The notes under the pieces were generated by a model. It ran no database searches, had not been told where the DNA came from, and saw only the letters and a list, made by a program, of their open reading frames with translations. A stretch of 64,000 bases of DNA, taken from contig NZ_CAJVCE010000013.1 of NCBI RefSeq assembly GCF_910594985.1, positions 140,513 to 204,512 on the forward strand. Direction: 5' to 3'. Shown in pieces: positions 58,726 through 64,000 of this stretch. This DNA comes from Paenibacillus allorhizosphaerae. Lineage in GTDB: Bacteria; Bacillota; Bacilli; Paenibacillales; NBRC-103111. Both the position numbers and the translations under genes were made by a program. The first letter of the stretch is position 1, and every line of letters starts with the position of its first letter.

Positions 58726-60842
58726 ACGACATCCATATCGAGAAAGAAGTCAAGAAATTCAAAGATTCGCAGCTGTTGTCCCGGCTGCTGTCCTATGCCA
58801 AGCCCTATTGGAAAATGATCTTGCTCTGCATCACGCTAGCGTTTCTGATCGTCGTATCCGATCTCGCCCGGCCTTATCTTATCAAGGTGGCGATTGACGG
58901 CCATATTAACGGCTTGAACAAACCGATGGTCGTTATGGACGCGGCGGATAGCGATATATTAAAGCCGTATGGGGATGTCACGCTGTGGAACGGGAAAGCG
59001 TATGCCCGGCTGGATTCGGAAACCGCGGCTGCATTTGCGCTTTCGCTTCCTTCCGGCGCGTCAAAAGCGCAAATCGTTAAGGTCGGCGGCAGCCAGTGGC
59101 TTGCGTCGGAATGGATTCCGCCGGGGCAGCTGGAGCGAGTCGTTACGGCGGACGGGGGTTTGAAGCTTCCCCAGCAGGACGGCCGGGTCATTGCCGCACA
59201 GCCGCTTGAATCGTCGGCGCTCGACGCGTTCCGCAAGCAGGATTACAGCGGATTTGCGAAGCTGGGCGCCATCTTCCTGATCGCCGTTGTCGGCTCGGCG
59301 ATATTAAGCTACTTGCAGAGCAACCTGCTGCAATATACCGGCCAGACGATCATCTTCAACATCCGGCAGCAGTTGTTCCATCATCTGAGCCGGATGTCGA
59401 TGTCGTACTTCGACCGCAATCCGGTCGGCCGGCTCGTCGTTCGCGTGACGCAGGATACGGAGTCGCTCAACCAGCTGTATTCTCAAGTCGTCGTTAACTT
59501 GATTAAAGATATGATTGTGCTCATCGGCATTGTGGCGGTCATGCTGCAAATGAACGTGAAACTCGCCTTGCTGTCGTTTGCGGTGCTGCCTTTCCTGGCC
59601 GTACTTACATTCTGGTATCGGTCGGTGATCCGCGAGGCGCAGCGGAGATCGCGCATCATTTTGTCGCGTCTGAATTCGTTTCTGGCAGAAAATCTTTCCG
59701 GTATCCGCATTACGCAGCTGTTTATTCGCGAGCAGCGGCAGTGGGAGCAGTTCGATCATCATAACACCGAGTATTACAAAGCCGGGATGCGAGGCACGGT
59801 CATTAACTCGATCTTCCAGCCGGCGATCGGCTTTCTCGGCAACTTGGCCATTGCGCTGCTGCTCTGGTATGGCGGCGCCAGCGTCATCGAGGGAGGCATT
59901 ACCTTCGGTATCGTGTACGCCTTCACACACTACGTCCGGCAGTTTTTCCAGCCGCTGATGAGTTTGGCGGAGAAGTACAACCAGATCCAGACCGCTATGG
60001 TCGGAGCGGAGCGCATCTTCGACATGCTTGACGAAAAGCCGGCCATCGTCGACACGAAGGAGCCGAAACGGCTTCCAGCGCATGTCCGCGGCGAAATCAA
60101 GTTCGAGAACGTTTGGTTCGCCTACACTGAAGAAGAGTGGGTGCTGAAAGATGTCAGCTTCACGATTCAACCGGGGCAAACCGTCGCTTTCGTCGGCGCG
60201 ACCGGGGCGGGCAAAAGCTCCATCATCCAATTGATCAACCGGTTCTACGATATCCAGAAAGGCAGCATTAAACTCGACGGGGTCGATATCCGCGAGATCG
60301 CGCTGGACGATTTGCGCCATTACATCAGCATCGTTCAGCAGGATGTGTTCCTGTTTACCGGCAATATCGCTTCGAATATTCGCTTGAACAATCAGGACAT
60401 TACCGAAGAGCAAATACGGGAAGCGGCCCGCATGGTACATATGGACGATTATGTGCGCAGCTTGCCGGACGGCTACCAGACGCTGCTTGGGGAGCGGGGC
60501 ATCAATCTGTCGCTTGGCCAGCGCCAACTGCTCTCGTTCGCGCGCGCCATCGCCTTCAAGCCGCAAATTCTCATCCTGGACGAAGCGACGTCGAACATCG
60601 ATACGGAGACGGAGATTGTCGTACAGGCTGCGCTAAGCAATATTTCGGCCGGCCGCACGACGCTGATCGTGGCGCACCGCTTGTCTACGATCCAGCATGC
60701 CGACCAGATCATCGTCATGCACAAAGGCAAGGTTCGCGAGATCGGCAACCATTACTCCTTGCTCGCGCAGCGCGGGTACTATTACCGGCTGTATGAGCTG
60801 CAGTATAAGGAGCAGAAGGCGACGATGCAGGAAGCAAGGTAG
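58722..60842 (+). CDS. bmrD: Heterodimeric ABC exporter subunit, BmrD/YheH-like
   Basis: The 706-residue partner has Walker A GATGAGKSS, Walker B LILDEATSNID with the catalytic Glu, but a changed signature LSLGQRQL. The consensus ATP site of the dimer therefore uses this Walker B with the signature of BmrC. An extra external segment of about 100 residues lies between helices 1 and 2 (residues 60-175), as in YheH. It is translationally coupled to bmrC. A terminator follows at 60970. Confidence 0.93.
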   Translation: MNDIHIEKEVKKFKDSQLLSRLLSYAKPYWKMILLCITLAFLIVVSDLARPYLIKVAIDGHINGLNKPMVVMDAADSDILKPYGDVTLWNGKAYARLDSETAAAFALSLPSGASKAQIVKVGGSQWLASEWIPPGQLERVVTADGGLKLPQQDGRVIAAQPLESSALDAFRKQDYSGFAKLGAIFLIAVVGSAILSYLQSNLLQYTGQTIIFNIRQQLFHHLSRMSMSYFDRNPVGRLVVRVTQDTESLNQLYSQVVVNLIKDMIVLIGIVAVMLQMNVKLALLSFAVLPFLAVLTFWYRSVIREAQRRSRIILSRLNSFLAENLSGIRITQLFIREQRQWEQFDHHNTEYYKAGMRGTVINSIFQPAIGFLGNLAIALLLWYGGASVIEGGITFGIVYAFTHYVRQFFQPLMSLAEKYNQIQTAMVGAERIFDMLDEKPAIVDTKEPKRLPAHVRGEIKFENVWFAYTEEEWVLKDVSFTIQPGQTVAFVGATGAGKSSIIQLINRFYDIQKGSIKLDGVDIREIALDDLRHYISIVQQDVFLFTGNIASNIRLNNQDITEEQIREAARMVHMDDYVRSLPDGYQTLLGERGINLSLGQRQLLSFARAIAFKPQILILDEATSNIDTETEIVVQAALSNISAGRTTLIVAHRLSTIQHADQIIVMHKGKVREIGNHYSLLAQRGYYYRLYELQYKEQKATMQEAR

Positions 60843-60969
60843 CTGAGGGGCGTTAGATGGCTGCTGCTACTTGCGTGTGAGCATGATTATTGAGAAAAAT
60901 AGCATGAAACTTGAGAAAAACTAGGGGATTTAGTGAGAAAAGCGTGTGAATAAATAAATATGCATCACT

Positions 60970-61009
60970 GACGTACTTAACTATTTAGTTCAGTACGTCT
61001 ATTTTTTTA
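60970..61009 (+). terminator. Terminator after bmrD
   Basis: GACGTACT (60970-60977) pairs with AGTACGTC (60992-60999) with an inner AACTA/TAGTT stem, then TATTTTTTT. The rest of 60843-61170 is AT-rich with no recognisable feature. Confidence 0.85.
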
Positions 61010-61170
61010 CAAATGGCGTTGAAAATCAAAAAAACAACCAGTGCGGACACCGATTGTATTTATAAAAATAAGTTATCTTTGTAAGAACTATTACCACCTT
61101 GAACCAATAATAACGATATCTTAAGTGGTTACCTTGCAGCGGCTGTCTTTGACGAGTTTCGGCAAGTCGG

Positions 61171-61608
61171 TCACCTCCGGCTCTTTTTTTCCGTTGAACC
61201 ACCCATCCTAAGTAACCAATCCACCATGCAAGCCAGAGCAATTCCTGTAGTGTACCGCAGCAGATCAACAGCCAGGAAACCTTTGCCTAAGATTAGAGCC
61301 CCGAACATTGTATCTCGGATATTAACGATCCATTCCGCTTGGTACAGCTGACTGAACTCAACGGAGAAACAGATCATCAAACTGATTGTGCTTGAGGCAA
61401 ACAGACTGGCACGCACGAACAACATTCGAATGCCAAAGTACATCATTACCGCCCAGAGCGCATCTCCTGCGTGTGATGATATGATCGGAGGCAGGTTAGT
61501 TGCGAAGACTCGAGAACAGAGACCTAGAGAAATCGTAACAAGGACGGTAAGGAAATAAGCCATCCTACTCTTCCAGTTGTCAGTTGGTTTCATTGGTCTC
61601 AGATTCAT
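61171..61608 (-). CDS. DUF2809 family membrane protein
   Basis: The 145-residue protein has about four membrane helices and the DUF2809 pattern LGLCSRVF, ISSHAGDALWAVMMYFGIRML, ICFSVEFSQLYQAEW and IRDTMFGALILGKGF. The function is unknown. AAAGGAG lies before ATG 61608. It stands alone between the exporter operon and a pseudogene. Confidence 0.83.
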   Translation of the reverse strand: MNLRPMKPTDNWKSRMAYFLTVLVTISLGLCSRVFATNLPPIISSHAGDALWAVMMYFGIRMLFVRASLFASSTISLMICFSVEFSQLYQAEWIVNIRDTMFGALILGKGFLAVDLLRYTTGIALACMVDWLLRMGGSTEKKSRR

Positions 61609-61789
61609 ACCTTACTCCTTTCCACAGTTAACGACAGTTACTCACTTTGCCTTGTCTGACAATGGTATGTAAGTGAAACAGTAAGGCAGCCGATCGTTCT
61701 GACGGCTGGAACATTAGTTTACCGTTTACTTCTACCGGTGACAAATACTATTTAGGAAAACTTTGAAGAATGCGTTTACAAAGGCATAA

Positions 61790-62591
61790 CTTGTCCAACT
61801 GGTTTTGCATCCGTCCGTACTCCGGAAAGTGCAGGCAGCTTTAAGCGCGGTTCCGGGCGTGGAGTTGGAACTAATGGACCTCATGGATCCCGTGCCAGAT
61901 AAGTTTGCGGAGCGGTTCCTCGCTTCCGGCCGGCCTTTGCTTATCCTTATCAATTCCGCAGGCATCATGGCGACTCCGCTCGTTCGCGATTCGCGGGGGG
62001 CTGAATCCCAGCTTGCGACGAACCCTTTAGGACATTTTCAGCCTTGTGTTGCGGTTATGGCCGGCGCTTAAGAAGGCGGAAGGTGCAAGAATCGTTTTCC
62101 GTATCGTCGCGCTACTCATCAACTCGGCGGCTTCGATTTCGAAGATCTCAACTTCAATACGCACGCCCATGACAAATGGCTTGCGTACGCGCAATCCAAG
62201 ACGGCCAACGCGCTGTTCGCCGTAGCGATGGGCAAGCGCGGAGAACCGCATAACGCTCGGGCATTTTCCGTTCATCCGGGCACGATCGTGACGGACTTGG
62301 CCCGCAATCTGACCAACGCGAAATGCGTGCGATGGACTCGTGGAACTAGCAGGGTGAGCGCGTATTAGCTGAGTACAACGATGAGTTCAAGACGATCGAA
62401 GAAGGCGCAGCCACGTCCGTCTGGTGCGCAGTCCATCCTCAGCTCGACGGGAAGGGCGGCGTCTATTGTGAGAATGGGGATATCGCAGTCATCACGGACA
62501 TCCTTTACAAGCCTGGCGTATTTCAATGGGCAGTCAACGCCGCGGAGATGTTAACCGAACAATTAACCGGCTTGAAATTCGTCATCAAATA
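61790..62591 (+). pseudogene. Short-chain dehydrogenase/reductase remnant
   Basis: Pieces in different frames add up to one SDR protein. LLILINSAGIMATPLVRDSR (strand and NAG-type motif) and QLATNPLGHFQ come first; after a frame change come HDKWLAYAQSKTANALFAVA (the Tyr-x-x-x-Lys active site) and SVHPGTIVTDLARNLT; then a final part with AATSVWCAVHPQLDGKGGVY. The N-terminal TGxxxGxG nucleotide-binding part is missing, and frameshifts and stops break the rest. It is a decayed, inactive gene. Confidence 0.85.
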
Positions 62592-62611
62592 GTAGCGTAA
62601 ATCGAAGAAGC

Positions 62612-62651
62612 ACGACAGTCCCCGGAAACCGCGGCGAGCTGTCGTTTTTTC
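62612..62651 (+). terminator. Terminator after the SDR remnant
   Basis: ACGACAG (62612-62618) pairs with CTGTCGT (62639-62645), then TTTTTT. Confidence 0.75.
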
Positions 62652-62694
62652 AAGGATTTGATGTTCGCAGTAATGGCGCTGGACATTGTAAGAA

Positions 62695-63223
62695 TTGATG
62701 AGTCAGGGCATGAACTTGTTCCAAATGAAATCTAAACCTCTTGGTATTGAGCGCATGTCGGAATTACTTTTTGAAGGGTTTGTTTGCATCAGCTGGGCGT
62801 GCATTGGCAACCTGGCTGACGTAAGCAAGGAAGAAGTGAAAGTAAGACTGGAGTCGTATTACAAATACGAAGCGCAGCAGTTTGGTAATCGACTCGGATC
62901 CGTCAGTGCATTCGTTCATACGAAGCAGGCCCGGCGACTATATCGTGATCGCTGAGGGCGATAAGGTCCATCTAGGAGTTGTGGGCGAATATAAGTACGC
63001 TGAGGAGTACGACAATCCAGAGGAGGGAATGTGTTACCGGCGAAGTTGCAGATGGCTAAGTACTATTCCAAGGGCTGGATTGAACCGGGAAGTGCAGAAG
63101 TTGTTGCGTCATAGCGGCACAATCACCAAGTTTAAGCATCCGTTTGAAGTGGCTGCTTTGGAAAAGCGGATCGAAACCCCGTCTGGGATTAAGCTGCCTG
63201 CAACACGGCGTTGTCCTCTTTAG
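62695..63223 (+). pseudogene. Frameshifted gene, N-terminal domain like that of some restriction-type proteins
   Basis: Two overlapping frames meet at about 62915-62935. The first ends MSELLFEGFVCISWACIGNL and VKVRLESYYKYEAQQFGNRL; the second continues RPGDYIVIAEGDKVHLGVVG, EYDNPEEGMCYRR and TITKFKHPFEVAAL. Together they read like the MxPGDxVVV-type N-terminal domain found in some Mrr-like and other restriction or defence proteins. The downstream catalytic part is absent, so it is a remnant. The family call is tentative. Confidence 0.5.
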
Positions 63224-63349
63224 TCGACAAAGAACTCGTTCAGCATGCAGTAGATATCCTTCGGGATGCAATGTATTCATCTGAAGCCGGTCGTTAGGAA
63301 CGGGCGGCGATAGCTATCCTCGCAATACACTGCAAACAGATAAATATCG

Positions 63350-63393
63350 AAAAGAGTCCCTCTCTGCACGCAAGGGGTAAGGAGCTCTTTTAT
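63350..63393 (+). terminator. Probable terminator upstream of the rrn promoters
   Basis: AAAAGAG (63350-63356) pairs with CTCTTTT (63385-63391), with CCC/GGG inside. It would insulate the rRNA promoters. Confidence 0.65.
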
Positions 63394-63430
63394 CAATTGT
63401 TTTACTGCCGTGTCAAATGGAAGATAATCA

Positions 63431-63735
63431 TACTTGAATCACGAAAGTAAATATGATACATTACTTTTCCCGGTCGTTGTTGCAATAAACGATGAGGCTG
63501 ATGCAACAAGTTAGATTGTTCTTCTGAGCTTGCTGGAGTAGATCCCAGGAATGGAAAACAAACGTACTTGCAGCACGAATGTAAACATGATAAATTAATT
63601 TTCCCGGTCGTCGTTGCAATAAACGATGAGGCTGAGTCAATAAGTTTATGTTGTCTGAGCTTGCTGGGCGATCCCAAGCATGGAAAACATTGCACTTGCA
63701 TTGAAGTAGTAAATGTGATAAATTATTTTCTTGTC
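63431..63735 (+). promoter_or_regulatory. Three tandem rRNA operon promoters in diverged direct repeats
   Basis: Each unit has a 17-bp spacer: TTGAAT (63434)-TACATT (63457), TTGCAG (63568)-TAAATT (63591) and TTGCAT (63696)-TAAATT (63719). Units are 134 and 128 bp apart and the first two share CCCGGTCG, GTTGCAATAAACGATGAGGC and GAGCTTGCTG. Confidence 0.75.
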
Positions 63736-63773
63736 TGCTGCTGAGGCAGATGGGTAAAAAATAAGATCAAACC

Positions 63774-63831
63774 ATTGTCCTTTGAAAACTGAACAACGAG
63801 TGAGTGCGGATCTCATTAGAGATCCAAACAA
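63774..63831 (+). promoter_or_regulatory. rRNA leader boxA-like antitermination region
   Basis: TGTCCTTTGAAAACTGAACA (63776-63795) resembles the boxA region of Bacillus rRNA leaders and is followed by a GGATCTC/GAGATCC hairpin (about 63811-63828). Confidence 0.7.
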
Positions 63832-63880
63832 TAAGTCAGTAACGAATTGAGCAATCAATTTCTCTAGATAAAGTATTACC

Positions 63881-64000
63881 TTTAATGGAGAGTTTGATCC
63901 TGGCTCAGGACGAACGCTGGCGGCGTGCCTAATACATGCAAGTCGAGCGAGGGTCTTCGGACCCTAGCGGCGGACGGGTGAGTAACACGTAGGCAACCTG
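63881..64000 (+). rRNA. 16S ribosomal RNA, 5' end (partial)
   Basis: The region begins TTTAATGGAGAGTTTGATCC and continues with the universal TGGCTCAGGACGAACGCTGG. The window ends inside the molecule, about 120 nt in. The sequence up to GTAACACGTAGGCAACCTG is of Paenibacillaceae type. The mature start is set by analogy with Bacillus subtilis. Confidence 0.97.

Noticed and set aside
63431..63735. Tandem repeats upstream of 16S rRNA as a CRISPR array
   Set aside because: Only three diverged units of about 130 bp, each holding a promoter; no constant short repeats with unique spacers.

Overview
The window looks like chromosome of a spore-forming, Paenibacillus-like Firmicute. Evidence: the 16S rRNA 5' end at the right edge reads like Paenibacillaceae, there are two alpha/beta-type small acid-soluble spore protein genes (one with a clear sigma-G-type promoter), a trpS T-box leader, SinI/SinR-type regulators, GlpP, a YesS-type AraC regulator, Lpl-type ABC permeases without their own ATPase, and strong GGAGG ribosome binding sites.

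Layout. 1-5.8 kb: DUF2225 gene (5' truncated by the window), a frameshifted RCC1-repeat secreted protein, a diguanylate cyclase, two small genes and oligoendopeptidase F. 5.8-14.8 kb: a glycerol-3-phosphate (G3P) block with a HAD phosphatase, the antiterminator GlpP, an MgtC-like protein, a UgpBAE-type importer, two glycerophosphodiester phosphodiesterases and a lipoprotein. Two promoter-leader-terminator units in this block, and one terminator after glpP, share a GGAGA-type motif at the foot of the hairpin and are candidate GlpP targets. 14.9-18.1 kb: chemotaxis receptor, spore protein and two unknown genes. 18.2-23.6 kb: sugar isomerase-like protein, two tandem orphan solute-binding lipoproteins and a bile-acid:sodium-symporter-family transporter.

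23.8-39.6 kb is the most unusual part. A SinI/SinR pair sits at one end and a second SinR-like gene in the middle. Leftwards from the second SinR run glmS, a membrane-anchored HEAT-repeat protein, a processive-type family 2 glycosyltransferase, a degenerate-GGDEF plus pseudo-receiver protein and a membrane-anchored glycosidase-like protein. Rightwards run a UbiA-type enzyme resembling decaprenyl-phosphate phosphoribose synthase, an SMR-type membrane protein, a divergent PAP2 protein, a GT-C-like membrane glycosyltransferase and a paralogue of the glycosidase-like protein. The region between the divergent arms carries several TTCKTTWTAAMGAA palindromes that contain SinR-box-like GTTCTTT half-sites. 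My reading is a SinR-controlled surface-polysaccharide locus: one arm makes an amino-sugar polymer under possible c-di-GMP control, the other makes and transfers a polyprenyl-phosphate-linked pentose.

39.8-50.7 kb is a pectin/rhamnogalacturonan-type locus (GH105 hydrolase, membrane-bound AraC regulator, LplB/LplC/solute-binding protein, Gfo/Idh/MocA dehydrogenase, aldose epimerase) with repeated GTTAAAT-type motifs as possible AraC operators and a 205-bp imperfect inverted repeat. 50.8-53.0 kb is a YcgQ/YcgR-type metal-related pair behind a Zur-like box. 53.2-60.8 kb: T-box, trpS, a second spore protein, a YfhP-like membrane protein and a BmrCD-type heterodimeric ABC exporter. 60.9-63.3 kb is a decaying stretch with two pseudogenes. 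The window ends in an rRNA operon leader with three tandem promoter repeats and the start of 16S rRNA.
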